Below, piece by piece: positions 47,140 through 62,100 of a DNA stretch of 64,000 nucleotides. The notes under the pieces were generated by a model. The model worked only from the letters and a program-made list of their open reading frames with translations, was not told where the DNA came from and did no database searches. The DNA is taken from contig CM022676.1 of the NCBI GenBank assembly GCA_012295275.1, positions 13,454,379-13,518,378 of the forward strand, read 5' to 3'. The DNA is from Chrysomallon squamiferum (lineage: Eukaryota > Mollusca > Gastropoda > Neomphalida > Peltospiridae). Made by a program: the position numbers and the translations under genes. How positions within the stretch are numbered: position 1 is the first letter of the stretch; the number at the start of each line of letters is the position of its first letter.

Positions 47140-47785
47140 AGAAGAAAGAAGTTCAACAGATGTTCCTACAACAACTCCAAGCTTGGGATCAGGTTCTTCC
47201 TGTAATTTAGTTTGTACTATCCTCATTATTATCAGTGTCACAGGTCTTTGTATAATTGTAACATATTGTTTGATATCACTAAGAAACCAAAGCACAAAGA
47301 AAACAAATACAACTGAAAATGTTGATCTGGGCAGTGAAAGCAACATTGAAAAGATTCAAACTGAGACAACAGCTTTTACTGTTAGCAAAGCAGAAGAAAA
47401 TTCTAACATCCAAGAGAACATTTTCAAAAAACGTCACAATGAAGATGTAGAAAGTTCACAGTCTGTCAAAGTTAGGATTGCTAATGAATCTTCACCCAGT
47501 TATCAAGGTAATGATGAAGAGGATGAAAGGTCTGAAGATTACTCACGTAATGAAATCACTATACAACCTAGAAGTCAACCTGTTAGTAAAGATGTCTGTA
47601 AAGAACACACAAGATCTGAAGATTGTCAACAGTCAGTCACTGATTCACTGAATGGAGTTGATGATAAAAGTGGCAGTACAACAGTCACCCAACATCCTGC
47701 CAGACAGAATCACACTGATGTTGATTATCACACTGAACAGCATTCACAGATACATGTTACCATCATTAATGTGAAAAATAAATAA
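47140..47785 (+). CDS. R6 terminal exon: TM and long cytoplasmic tail
   Basis: Acceptor cttttcag at 47139, phase 1 as in the family, then an open frame to TAA. A Ser/Thr-rich stalk (ERSSTDVPTTTPSLGSGSS) precedes TM CNLVCTILIIISVTGLCIIV. The polar tail of about 165 residues is Glu/Asp/Ser/Thr-rich with tyrosines in PSYQGN, DYSRNE and DYHTEQ, none forming an ITAM or ITIM. One undivided exon encodes the whole tail, unlike the other loci. The damaged Ig exon at 45.4 kb is the only upstream domain found. Function not recognised beyond a type I membrane protein. Confidence 0.68.
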
Positions 47786-48052
47786 CAAATTCAGGAATTT
47801 CAAATTTAATTGATTTTAATTCCAAACTTTTTATATGATTCAGATCAATACACTTAGCTACTACACAACATGATAGGTTATTTTAATTAAATTCTAGATG
47901 CATTGATTGTTTCTGGATTCTGCTTAACTAAGCAAGGAACACTTCATTTCTGTCTTTTATCTCTGATATAACAAAACAGTAGTTTAAAAACAAATATCTG
48001 TATTATATTGATAGTTTTCCTTACAGACTGAGATAAATGTATAGCTTAATGC

Positions 48053-48099
<47 letters not shown>

Positions 48100-48820
48100 C
48101 AAAATCTGCTGTTATACAAAGTAAAACCTTTTTAGCGGTCTTGATTATGTTTGCATTAAGGAACTTCTATAACAGATTAACAATATATTAACTAAAACTG
48201 TGATAACTTCAAACCCCAGTTTATTTTCTTTTTCCTTTATTCCCCCATAAATGAAAGAGCATCAGTGTTATTATTACAAACTTTGTTTTTATATAATGTA
48301 GAGATGTTTTTTTTTTTCTTTTTCCCACAAGTAAACCCTTTTGAGTATTTTTGGCCTGAACTCAGAATTTACCAATATGGAATTGTTGACCTGTGCTCTC
48401 AGTGTCTTTTGTTGTGGAATGTCCTGTATGAATGTTTTAATGAGACTAAACAGAATATTTAATTATTTTGATATGTCATTCTTAGATTTTTTTGTGTGTT
48501 TTATTAATAGGTAATGTTATGCTCACATTTTTCATTTATTTTTCTGTTTACTGTTGTGTCTCAGTTTTCCTGCAGATAACATTTTTTTACACTTTTTAAA
48601 TGTTTTAATGTATTGTAATAGAACTTTTTACAACTTTTAGAAACAACAAAATCATTTTCAGTAAGTGTTTTGTTTTTGTTTGTATATATATATTTGTGTG
48701 TTTACTCCAGTTTTCCTTAACATTTTTAATTTTTAAAGCTTGTAATAGAATTTTTAAGTAGTGTTTGTATACATGTATTTACTCCATTCCTTCCTTTAAC
48801 AAGCTTGTAATTATTTAAGT

Positions 48821-48826
48821 AATAAA
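48821..48826 (+). terminator. Possible R6 polyadenylation signal
   Basis: AATAAA about 1 kb after the R6 stop; the 3' UTR would include an AC microsatellite at 48057-48098. Confidence 0.3.
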
Positions 48827-48829
48827 CTG

Positions 48830-51411
48830 TATTTAGAATTTTTTTCTGTGACAATGTTTTATTCCATCTTTTGTTTCACACAATACAGAGGCAAAACTGA
48901 AATCATGTAAGTATAAGCATCACATTAAATATAATGATAATGGTGAATATAAATAAAATTAATCTTCAGTTCAGTTTTGATAATGATACTAAAACATTGT
49001 GAAATAAATAGATGTAATAATTATCTTAACTGACTCAGCATCGCCTGTTTTTAGTATATTATGCATTTTACTCCAGACTTTATTCCTGTTAACAAAAAAA
49101 ATGAAAATAACAATAATAATAATTATAGATATGTATCAGATTTTTGTGATTAGATTAAATATTAAAATTGTAATTTACAATACTTGTTAACATTACTAAC
49201 TTCAAACTGTATATAACAATAATTAAGTTGGCTTGTTATGAGGGATGTATATAACATTTAGACATCTATAGCAAAATAGAGAGAAGGAAAATGTACATGC
49301 TACAGTCTACTTTATTGTCCTTGTTTCTATTAATTAAAAAAAATGCTTTTCGTTTACTTTGTCAGTGTAAGGTTAAACATACTTGATTCTCATCTGTGTG
49401 TATGTGTGTGTGTGTGTGTGAGTTTGAATCTCAGTAATTGTTTGCATGTGTTTATATGTGTCTATATATGTGCATATGTATGGCTTACATCTAACCCTAA
49501 CTCATTGCTACTCATCTGTGATAGATTATTTATCTATTTTACATTACACAGTATTTTTGTGTAGTTAATTCAGAAATAAAATAGACAATTCTTTTACAAA
49601 TACATGCATCTATCCTAATTAAATTATTATGCACATATATTTACACATTTTCATGTTGTCAATACTCAGTTTATATTTGTTTTAACAGTTACATAATATT
49701 AGTCATCTAAGTTTGTTAGAAGTTCATCCGCATTTGTATTATGTGGTATTTTTCCTTCACAAATTCATAGAACATTACATAAATATAGAATATCTTAATT
49801 GAAATAGAGTTTGTTACACATTTCTGTAACACATTATTCACTTTTAGAACTTAAAGCAAATCTAGAAAGAAAGAAAATATTACACAAAACATAATAATAT
49901 TCAAAGTTAGAAGCTATAAGTCAAATATAGAAATTAATTTGCATTTCTTCATTACATTACATGTGTACATATATCTATGTAAATATGCATCTAAAAATGT
50001 GTATCCATGGATTTGTATATGTATGAGTGTTTCCTTATGTGCGTCAGTTTCTTCATATGTACTTAGGATAGATGGATAGACAGATAGAAAGACTAATTCT
50101 TATTATTTTAACAGACTGAAAAATCATATGCAGTTGTGCATACAAAAGGTTAACTAAAGTAATCACTGAAATAAAATTATAACTGGAAATTATGTTATGC
50201 GGCTGGAGGAGATTATATGGAACATACAGCAACTTCCCACAGCTGTGTTACCCACCACTATTAAAGTATGTTCCCATGAGTTTACTGTGACATGAGTATC
50301 ACTGCAAATTTAAGGCTTTTGAAAATGTTAGCAGAAGAGCTAAACGTTATAGTTCAACAGTATTGTGAAAAATAAGACAATACGCCCATCATACAGTATT
50401 TGCTGTATAAGAATTACTTCAAATAATGCAATTCAGTATGAATAAAAACTTTTGTCAATAGAGTTCAGAGTGTAATCCATTAATGACAAAAATACATGAC
50501 TTAACAGCATTGTTGCATATGACATAAAGATATATTTATGTGTTTTTGTATTCCTTCGATAACAAAGAAATAAAAGAACTTCCCTGTATTGAACAGAACG
50601 CATTTCGTATGATATGGTAATATTTAAAAAAAATTTAAAAAAATAAAATACGATCAATGCATTCATGATACGAACATACCAGGATCTTGGTATAACATTG
50701 TTTCAGACAATTATAAAAAAAAGATAATATAAATAAGAATGACATAACAGTTTGTAACAACAACAAAAATTATAATTACTATTGTTTTCCGTTTTTTCCA
50801 AGCGGCTGAAAAACGAAATCAGTTGAGAAAGAGAGGAAAAAATATTTTACTCTTTTTACTTTTTCTTTTCCTTCTTTTTCTTTTTTATTTGTCTTTCTTT
50901 CTTTCTTCATTTATTTACTTGCTTATGCACTTATTTGTTTGTTTGTTTGTTTATTTGTTTATTTGTTTATTATTATATTTTTCTCTTATATTTATAATAT
51001 TATTATAATATTTGACTCTTTTCATTTCTCATTTTCTTTCCTTATTTTTCTTCATTTCTTTCTTTCATTCTTCATTTGTTTATTTGCTTATGTACTGTTC
51101 TTTGTTTGTTTATTTATGTACTTATTTATTTATTTATTTATTTATTTATTATGGTAGTAGTAATAATATTGTAGCCTAGGCTGATAAAGCAGAAGACGAC
51201 AGTTCACATGTTAAAAAGCAGAAATGTTTTATTTTACCAGTTTCTGTCAGTCATCTTGTGCTGTTAAGTTTCAGACTGACAGAGGAAATGTGGTGACGAC
51301 TAAAATAAGTTATTTGACTAAAAACAACGCGGTTTTCACAGACAGGATCAACATACCCGATTATTTAATAACCACACTAGGGCCTGTGGCTGGAACGAGA
51401 AATTGATAATT

Positions 51412-51492
<81 letters not shown>

Positions 51493-51773
51493 ATATTTGG
51501 AAAAGAGATAGAAAGAGGACAAAGGGGTGGGGATATAGAGAGCAAGTGAGATTGTTATATTTGTTTTATTATGTATTATATATTATATAAAGCCCCATAT
51601 TAAACAAATTATAGTAAATAATAAAACAAATATAATAAGTAGATATTTCTGTAAAATATTTTCTAAGAACAAGATAAAAATACGTTCTAATTTTAGACTG
51701 AATTCAGCAGGATAACTCAACTGTATATTAAAGAAACAAAGAAATAAACTGTGTTTAATATGAAATATTTATT

Positions 51774-51830
<57 letters not shown>

Positions 51831-51933
51831 GTTTTTTTCTCGGTGCATGTTACGATAATAAAAATGTTGCATTAAACAACTGAAGAAAATGAAATTATTG
51901 TTAACAATGTAGGCGGTTAATGAAATATTTACG

Positions 51934-51988
<55 letters not shown>

Positions 51989-52019
51989 AATAAAATAAAT
52001 AAAAAGTCGACAAATTTAG
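48830..52019. other. Intergenic, no gene recognised
   Basis: AT-rich, with GT, CT (51415-51491), TG (51779-51827) and AAT (51937-51981) microsatellites and T-rich low-complexity sequence at 50.8-51.2 kb. Short open frames lack splice context and domain signatures. Confidence 0.6.
51415..51491. repeat. (CT)n microsatellite
   Basis: Uninterrupted CT repeat of about 77 bases. Confidence 0.95.
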
Positions 52020-52771
52020 CAAATTTACGGTCTAAGGGAAATAACTCTATTTAAAAATGCCGCAAAATGCTTAAAAAATGCCTCGAGTGAAAGAAATCTT
52101 TTATACAATATATTTGATAAAAATAAATTTTAAAGTATTGTTGGAATAAGAGGACTCATTTTATTTTTATCATTATAAATTTCTGTTTTTCAATACCATA
52201 AATTACCAGGAATAACTCTATTTTAGTATTTCGATCTAGTCAGAAATGGCCATTTTACACAATATTACTAAAAATATGAAAAAGGTAAAATTATATGAAA
52301 ACTTTATGTTTAAAGTAAGTTTTTCGAAACGAAGGAATTTACATTTATTGTATTTATTACTAATTTATATTTATTGTTTACATTCATACCTTTATTTCAG
52401 TTTTATTAGTATATGAATTTTAGTTTGTTCCGTTCATAGAAACACATACACACACACACTGACCTATATTTGAAAATATAATTTGTTTATACCTAGGTTT
52501 TGTATGAAATACAAAACAAATTAATGTTATGGTCTAAGAGGAACAACTCTAAAATGAGTTTTCCGATTTACTTGTTTTCGTTAACTATGTTACAAAATTT
52601 AATACAATTACAATATAGTTACGTTTTAAAAAATACTGAAAACAAGAACTCAATAATTACATTTATTCCAGTATTAAGGAATAAGAGAAAATTAAAATTA
52701 ATTCAAAGTACAACCAAAGTGACTGTTCCGAAGTTATATTTTAGAGTTATTCCCCTTACACCGTTAAATTT
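52020..52771. mobile_element. TIR element (MITE-like)
   Basis: The left end aaatttacggtctaaggg, followed by aaataactcta, and the right end, which reads aaatttaacggtgtaagggg then aataactcta on the opposite strand, form imperfect terminal inverted repeats of about 30 bases. Related aataactct motifs recur inside (about 52.21 and 52.54 kb). No transposase seen. Confidence 0.6.
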
Positions 52772-52896
52772 TTTTTCTTGAAACTAATCCTAAATGTATA
52801 TATTTTGCTTTTCTTTCCTTTTAGTTTATTTATTTATTAATTTTTATCAGCGCTAGTAATATATTTTTTTATTCTACTCATTAATCTTCCCTCTAT

Positions 52897-52964
<68 letters not shown>

Positions 52965-53566
52965 AATAGTAATAATAATAATAACAATAATACTAAATTA
53001 ATATGAAGTTACTTTTAGCATTAACCTTTGACAATTTTTGGCTTTTATGACAAAAAAATTATAATTTGCACTTCTTCTTTTCATTTACTTCATTTAAAAA
53101 TGTTATTCAGTATTTGTTTAACTTTTTTTTATTTAATTTAATTTTATTTCTTATTCAAGCTTTACATTTATATATTAAAAGTTAAAATATGATCACAATA
53201 TGGAATAAATGTCAAATTAAAATAAATTTGTTCTCTACGTAATCTTTCTTTCTTAATAAATGAAAAATAAAATAGTTTGTTGTTTCAATCTTTTTTGTTT
53301 CTTTTTTGTTTATGTATTTATTATTAGTAGTAGTAATACTGGTAGTTGGAGTAGCAATAGAAGTAGTTTCCCTTTCTGTTTCCTAGACTTTATTTTGTGA
53401 CATATTTAGAGTTATGGTTATGGTTATGGTGAAGACTTGGGTTAGAAATATTTTGTAGATAAAACATGTCAAATGTTAAAAATATTAAAAATGTGTTTTA
53501 GAATAAAAAAATTAAAAAAACATAAAGTAAAACAACAACAACAAAAACAACAACAATAACAACAAC

Positions 53567-53606
<40 letters not shown>

Positions 53607-54142
53607 TAGTAATAATAAATAATAAAATTAACAATAACAATAATAAATAAGTAAATAAACAAATAAATAAATAAATAAATAAATAAAACAAATTAATTCA
53701 GTAAATCCAGGACGTTGCTTATCAAAGTTAGAAACAGACTTAAATGCAAATATTTCCTAAAACATAATAAAGAATAAGATGGATATTAATTAATAATTAA
53801 TTGAATCAAATTTAGTTTTCTTTATTTTTTAGTTTTTTTAGTTTTTTTTACAAAGAGGATTTAGGCCTTGGCCAGGGTTGCTAGGATTAGGGTTTGATGT
53901 CAGTCTCAGTTTAAATTTTTATTATATAACCTGATGAAGCATTATGTATAATACTTAAAATGATTCATTTGTAACTTACACACAAGAGTAAATGTATTTA
54001 AATTTAATCCATTTCCTCACATACAGTACATTTTTACTCAACATAAAATGTATCTCTGATGACTACACTAGAATTTGACAACTCACTTATTAACTTGACT
54101 TTGATTACTGCATCAACAATTATTATTTATCTAAATGAGGCA

Positions 54143-54245
<103 letters not shown>

Positions 54246-54335
54246 TACAAACTTAAAATATTTTTTTAAAATAATAAAATAAAATAAATAAGTAAATAAA
54301 TAAATACAAAATGTAATCAACAAAACCTCCAAAAC

Positions 54336-54441
<106 letters not shown>

Positions 54442-55343
54442 CTTGTATTAATGGAAAATCTAGAAGATGCAAAACTGTCCTGCACATGAATATGTGGGGA
54501 CTGCAAAACAAAGTTCGTTCTCAGTTTAAATCTTCTGTGATGGTGTGCAAAGTGGAGGCTGTATTTTTTCTTCTGAGACAGTTAATTGATTTTCGACTGA
54601 GAAAGAAAGCATATTGGAAGTATATGAAATATATTTTGATTTCTTCGCATTCTAAGAAGACCTACTTAAATAGCTTTGATATTTGTACTTGATTAATGTT
54701 CCTAATACCACTTAACGTATTCATTTTTTAAGGAATCTACTTTCAATTGTCTTCTTTACATTTCTGAAGGCTAGCTTCTAATGTAAATAAAGTTTGTTAA
54801 TGAAAATACAAATATTAATAAAAAAATAGATAATTAAAAACAAAGAAATATCTTTTAAACTAAATGTATTTATTATGCTACTGTTTGCTATTAGTACATT
54901 ACAAACTTTTAGTTATTGGAGGACATTTTCTTTTTGTATGTTTTACTCTTTTAGACATTTTTAAGATGCACTTGGCTTCTTTTCACATAAGCTGTAAAGA
55001 TTATTTGTTCCTGGGATTTTGTTTGGACAAGTTTGCAATACTCACTGTAACAATACTTAATGTCTAATTCTTCTCAAACATTTTGTTCCTAAAATCACAA
55101 CTACATGCATTTCAACTGTATTATCTTTCTTCTTGAAATTCGCAACCATCATAAAGAAGCAAGTGTTTAGTACTGCATGTTCCCTGTATGAATTTAAAAT
55201 ATTTACCACAAACACACTTTTATGATGTTTCCATATAAATTCTTGAATGAAAACATTCAGTAAATTCATCTGCAGTATTTATTTATTTATTTTTTTTATT
55301 TTTATTTTTTTTATTATTCTGCTTATTGTTGTTGTTATTGTTG

Positions 55344-55380
<37 letters not shown>

Positions 55381-56014
55381 ATTTACAACAAATGTTATTG
55401 TTTCACTTTATTATAATAATAATGATAATAATAATGTGTGCGCTACTCTTTAAAACATTTCGTCAAATTTATTGAGTATAACATGATATAAGTACAAAAA
55501 AAAGTAAAAATTTAACATGATATTTATTTTGAAAGGAAATATCGAGAAACATAATCAACATTTACGAAATAGAACAAACGCTGATTTACTTAATAAATAA
55601 ATAAATAAAAAATGAAATCAGTCTGTTATTTTATGTATTCATGTGAAAATATATGGAATAAGAGAGACTATAAGATATAGTCAGCATATGCATTTTTTTT
55701 TTCTTATACATTTGATTTTCAATTCCTTTATTAAATTATTTTTCATATCAAAATTCTCTGTTCATCTTCAATTTACAAAAGCAATTCCTTAGAAATGTCT
55801 TTTCAAGGAAACGTCTGACACGATTGGTGTTTCTTTTCACTAGAAAATATTTTCTTATATTGTGTTATATAACAGTTAAACAATTAGTTTCTGGTTATTG
55901 AATTTAGCTTCTTTCAAAGAAAACGTGAAGTATCAGTGTAAGTAGATAGAATACAGTAGCTATCATATTGATTAAAAACGTACACAATGTAAAGTTACCT
56001 TCATTATAATAATA

Positions 56015-56133
56015 TCATTTGTCACTTTTCTTCAGATTTTCATACAGGTTCAGTTTAGTGTATTGTGGTTCTTCTCTGCTTTCTTGCAGACCTTGATACG
56101 TGTGGTCAGCTGTTACAGTGTTATTTACAGCAC
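56015..56133 (-). CDS. R7 ITAM exon 2 and stop
   Basis: 38 codons plus TGA. YQGLQESREEPQYTKL (YxxL-x8-YxxL), then NLYENLKKSDK. A tandem duplicate of exon 1, with all three tyrosines conserved. Confidence 0.83.
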
Positions 56134-59100
56134 CTGAAATAATTTTAAATGTTTAAATAAAATATATTCTCTTTAAAATAACACTGATTTCATTATAGGT
56201 TAAGAAATATAATTATGTTTACCAGTTTGTCTCAGATTTTCGTACATCTCAATTCTTGAGTATTCAGTAGTATCTCTGTTTTGTTGAAGTCCTTCGTATG
56301 TTTGATCTGTAACTGGACTAGGATGTTCCATAACTGTAAAGGTAACAGAAATCAGAAACTGATAGACAAAATATTACAACATTTAGAATTGTGTTCAGGA
56401 AAATACTGAACTGTTACAAAAACAGCAACAACGACTATTACTGCTGGTACTACAAGTATTAATGCTACAACGTAATTTTATGTAATATTTGTGAAAGATT
56501 TTATCGTATGTTTTGTGTGTTTTTTTGTTTTTTTACCGTTATGCTAAAAGGTAAGAATCTTCAGGTATAGATTATTATAATTGAAGGATTCACAATGAAG
56601 AAAATAACCTACAAGACAGTTACTGTTATTGTTTAATTTATCACAATTTGCAGATTGTTTAAGAAGATACCAGATTTGTTTGAAAATGGTCCACGTCTTC
56701 TAAGCAAGAAAACAAGTATCACTATGACAACAATGACAGTCACAGAACCAACAGCTCCTCCTACAGCTGCACCAAGCAGAGAACTAGAACCAATCTGTTC
56801 TTCTGAAGCTGTAATAGATAAATAACAACTATAAAGTATAATACCATTTTTTTCTTCTAAAGATGTAATTGTTAAATAACATATATAATACCATTTTGCT
56901 GTTCTACAGATGTAAATGATATTAATATTTCACTTATAATTGTTTTTCTGTAAACGAAAGAAACACTATTTTATTATTAGTATTATTAATAGTAATTAAA
57001 TACCATAGTAACATTTTATTCTTCAGTAACTGTTATCAATGCTTAATGATGATTGATATTATTATTATTTTTTAAATGTTTATCATGGAAAGGTGATTAA
57101 TAATTAAATACAAGCAATAATGTTGTTATAAAATTGTAATTACAAAATAAATATCAAACAAATTCATCTTTTTATTATAAAACCGTAAAATGTATTAATG
57201 TGTATGTATATGTGTGTGTGTGTGTGCGCGCGCGCAGGGATATATTGACTTACGAGTGCCCCAACTGAATCTCGATCACAAAACGAATTAAACTCGTAAG
57301 TCAAGGTATCACTGTATATATATGTAATTTTCCGCCTGCTTGTTAAGACAATTTCTAATGTTAGTAAAAAGAAAGAAAACCTTTCAGATGTGTGATTGGA
57401 TTATACTAAAAATCAGCAGAGAGAAGAGTGATAAATATTGTATGGAAATGAATGAAATGTAAGATACTTCCACTGAAAATGAATAAAATTCTGTAACAAA
57501 AGAAAATAAATATACTCATTCGCATAGAGATACACGAAAACACACATGCAATCTTACACTCAGAGCTGTATAAACAGTAATACACTAATAGTATATACTC
57601 TGTAACTGGAATAAAACATCAAAAGGTAATAAATCCAATATTACCAAACATGATAAAATTCAATTAAATGATTTAACTATAAAGCTATATATATTTATAC
57701 TGAGAAATTGTAGAACATATAAATATTTCATACGTATTTATTTTCATCGTTTTTGTACATATTTTATTTTATTTTACTACTGGTACTACTACTAACAAAA
57801 TAATTTTCATTTAATTAAATTTAATAGCAGATAACCTTTTGTAATTACTTGAAAAATGACGTAATTGCTCATATTGTCTTGAGTTCTTTTGTTTTCAGCA
57901 GAAATTCTGACATCATAAATTGTTTTGTCTTTGAGATTGCTGATATTAAAATATATTTTCTGTCCTTGTGTTTAGTAATCGAACAGTTCACTATGGCAAG
58001 TAGTAATCCAGTTAATCTTTACTTACCCTGTGTTTTAACTTCAAGTGTAACATATTTACTGATGTTATTTGAAAGTCTGTTACTCTCAGCTGTCAGTCGA
58101 ATATTGTAAACTTGTTTAGGCTGAAGATCTGTGATGTTGAAAAATATTTTGTGTCTGTATGCTGAGTCATCAAATAATTCACTTTGCCAAGCAGTTATCC
58201 AGTTAGATTCACTTTGTGCTTTGTACTGCAGTATAAATCTTTGTTTGAAATTACCACCTGGGTAGTTAGGTACCCATGACAAGAACACTGTGTCTGATGT
58301 TGATTCTCTTTCTTGTTGGAACTCTTTAGGAGGAAGAGGTGGACCTGCTCCAGTTAGGTTCACAGAAAACTGAGAACATCCAACTTCATTACAGACAGTC
58401 AGCTTGTACATTCCAATGTCATCTTGAGTAAAATTACTGATACTGAGAGAAAACTTGTAACCAGAATCTGCTACTGTCTTACTGTGTATTTGTAGTGTGA
58501 TGTTTTCTCTTGTGACCTGACTGTTGTTAAAGTCAGTTTGATCATCAAATTTACTCCAGGTAAAAGTTGTGTAACTTGGATTACAAAACATAGATTTGTG
58601 TAATACAACAGGATTTCCTATCTCAGCTCCCACAATGTTGTCCATTTTGTTAATGATCTTAGGTGCAGCTGAAAGTAAAAATAACCATATTAATTATAAT
58701 CATTTAAACTACTGCAATATTGAATATTTGAATGCAGCTGAAAGTGTAATTATATGAATGATAAACAGTTAAACTATTGCATTATTAAAAAGAGATTATA
58801 TTTGAATGCAGCTGAAAGTATAATTATATTAATGATAAAGATTTACCTATTGTATTGTAATGTGTGTTTATTTTAAACATGTGAAGAGTAATAATTCTTA
58901 ACAAAAGTAATTTGAAATATTGTAGTGTTCCAGAGGATTTAATCAATTTTTACAATACATGAACAAATTTAGACATTCAACATTAAGAAATATAAAGATC
59001 TGAATTTTTAAAACACATGGATGCTGCTGTGTTCTTTGTTAAGTATAACTCAATTTTATACATTATTGAATATTTGTTCTTCTTTCGAACTTTTAATTAC

Positions 59101-62100
59101 TGAACCAATACTGTTTAGTTATCATTCAATCTCTCGGTCATAAAATTGATGCTGATCTCATAAATGGTTTTTCTCCCAAACTGTATAACAAAGCAATGAA
59201 ATCTGTTTATAGCCTAACAGTTAAAAGTCGTCAGAATAACCTCCCCATCAACTGTGTAGTTGATTTATTTGATAAATTAATACAGCCAATTTTATTGTAT
59301 GGTTGTGGAATACGGTGCTTTACAAATATATAACTAATAGAAAGACTCCATATGAAATTGTGTAAGTATTTACTAAATGTTAATAAATGTACCCCTGGTT
59401 TTATGATCTATGGTGAACTCGGACGGTATCCCCTTTGTATTTCTATAAAAGTAAGAATGATAACGTTTTGGGGGAACCTAATTTGCAAAACCCAAAACAA
59501 GATTTCCTCACAACTATATTATTTAATGCATGTTATCGATTCTGCTTACAACAAATTTGTAATAAATATTGAAGATGTTTGTGGTTTAACATATATATGG
59601 ACGTATTACAACTTTGATAATGTTAAATGGTTACATATCCAAAATATTACATGATCAGTTTTAACAATTATGGAAAAATCAAACTGAAACATTTCTAAAG
59701 GCTATTAATTATAATTTTTTTTAAAATGAACTGAAATTAGAAAACCATCTTATTTTGCTGTCTCAGAAGAATGCTAATATCTTATGTAAATTTAGAACCG
59801 CGAATGCTAAACTTCCTTTTGAAACTGGACGATGGTCTAATATTCTAAGACTCTTAGTAAGAGACAACAGAAAATGTTATATCTGTAATCTTAACAAAAT
59901 TGGAGATGAATGTAATGATCCTGTATTATTAAATGAAACAAAAGGTATCCAAGATAAATATATGAGACATTCAAATATAATTTCATAAAATAATTTGTTT
60001 AACAGTAAAAATATATTTTTATTAAAAAAGCTATGTTTGGTAATAAGAACTGTATGTGAGAGTATGTCCTCCACTTTAAAATTCCACATATGTGTATTAT
60101 AATTTTGTTATTATGTAGCTGTAATACATTCTTCTCTGTACTGTAATCCTACAGTTTATGACAATAAAGTCACTGTCATTGTCATTGTCATCAACAATTT
60201 TTATCTTTCCAGAGCTTCACTCTTAATACCAAATATAACAGTGTTGACTTGTCTATATCACACCAGTCCAAGTTCAAAGCTTGTTTCTGGTTACTGCTGA
60301 ACAAAGAAAACATAGACAGACTGAAAAATGTGGAAGTCATACGGGTGTTAAATTTATTGTTACATGGATAACAAATGTTGGTTCAATTATAGACCAGTAT
60401 ACAAGTCCTTCTTAAAAGATTAGTTTTGTTGCACGGATGCAATTTGTTACAGAATGAGACAAAGATGTAAGAAATCTCTCAGCTATCTAAGGTGAATTCA
60501 CTGATTATTAATCACATGTGCTGAGGTGTAGACTCCATGTTTGACCCCTCAATCTTTGGCTACATATAAAGCTACTAACTTTATGTTTATCAATGATTTT
60601 CTGTAAATATGGAGTAATAAATACAATTTTGGATGAAGTTTACTTCATTAATTTGATTCACCAGGAAACTGATTTATTTCTTTTACCTTTTTACCCTTAA
60701 ATACGTCTGAAAGGATTTTTTATAAATAGCGATTGCTATGTCAACTGTTAGCATAGTTTTAAGGAAATAAAATAAAAAAATTGAGTTTATAATATATTTC
60801 AAAAAAAGGTTGTATATATATATATACACACATACAAGATAAATACAGTTAAATAATTTTCTTCACAACTAGAATTATTTAAAAATTATTACTATTAAAA
60901 AATATGGAAACTATGTTACACATTACATTTGAGAATTCAGTAGCCATTTATGAAACCTGCATAGAAATTTGGAACATGACAGTGAACAGATGTTAATTGA
61001 GGTATTATTATATAGGTTGTGGAAGTTCAGTAAACATTATTGTTTTGTTATTAAATTATAGATTGGTACCTTTAACATAAACACTGCTGATTTTGTTTTG
61101 TAGTAAACGTCCATTCCTGTCTGGGATTCCATTTTCCACAATACAGACGTAGATTCCACTGTCTTCAAATGTAACAGGATTAAACTTCAATCTGTACTGA
61201 TTACCTGTTACCTTTGTTCCTGACACATCTTGAATAAACACGTCATTCCAGTAATGTTTGAAGTGTTTGAAGTTCATGTTGTCAGGACGACCATCAGCAG
61301 AACAGTTGATATTCAGTGACATGTTTTCAGTTGTGTTTAAAGAAGGAAAAGTCAGATCAGGAGCATCTGTAAACAATTACTAAATTTACAGTAATAAACC
61401 AAGTCATCAAGTTAAACAAGTCGTCATACACTTGATAATCTAACTGTCTGCCTAAAGATAACAGATCACAATAACTAAAACAAGATACTATTTTATAAAT
61501 ATGTTATATGTACATTTACAATTCCATTTTATAAAAAAACAAAAATGCAAAACAAACAAACCCCAACCCCCCCCCCCAAAACTAGAAACATTGCTGATAA
61601 ATACTTAATTAGGAATTAAAATATAATTTACATAGAAAGTTAACAGAAAACTCAAATAATTAGTGTTTTAATTACTCACAGTTAACTATAATTTTAATCT
61701 GAGATGTTCCAGTTAGTGTTGCCAGTGAAGATGACGCTGTTGCTGTACACGTGTATGTACCGTGGTGGTCTCTGTCAAGTACTGGAATATGTAAAGGGAA
61801 ACCACCAGTCCAGTGAGGTGAGGTTGATGTCCAGTTGAGTGTTGTGTTTGGAGGATTGTTGTCTGCAGAACAGTTGACTACATCCAGACTTTGTCCTTCC
61901 CGTCTTATGATTGGTCCTGATTTATCAATACTCACTCGTGGTTGGTCTGTTAAAAATTAAGAATAAGAATGATGTAAATGTGAAATTTAAAGTATGTAAA
62001 CTGCTGACTCACCTCATATTTTTCCACAATCTTTCTATTAGATATACTTATATAAATAAACATAATAAGATGATATTTTCTCAATGTTCAGTTTAACAAA

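Noticed and set aside
51224-51406. Open frame VKFQTDRGNVVTTKISYL near a CT tract
   Set aside because: Short, no family resemblance I can identify; not called as a gene.
54486-54692. Open frame MNMWGLQNKVRSQFKSS
   Set aside because: No recognisable domain, no splice signals, surrounded by repeats.
59352-59654. Plus-strand frame as an independent host gene
   Set aside because: The sequence is the C-terminal LINE reverse-transcriptase type with stops upstream and downstream.
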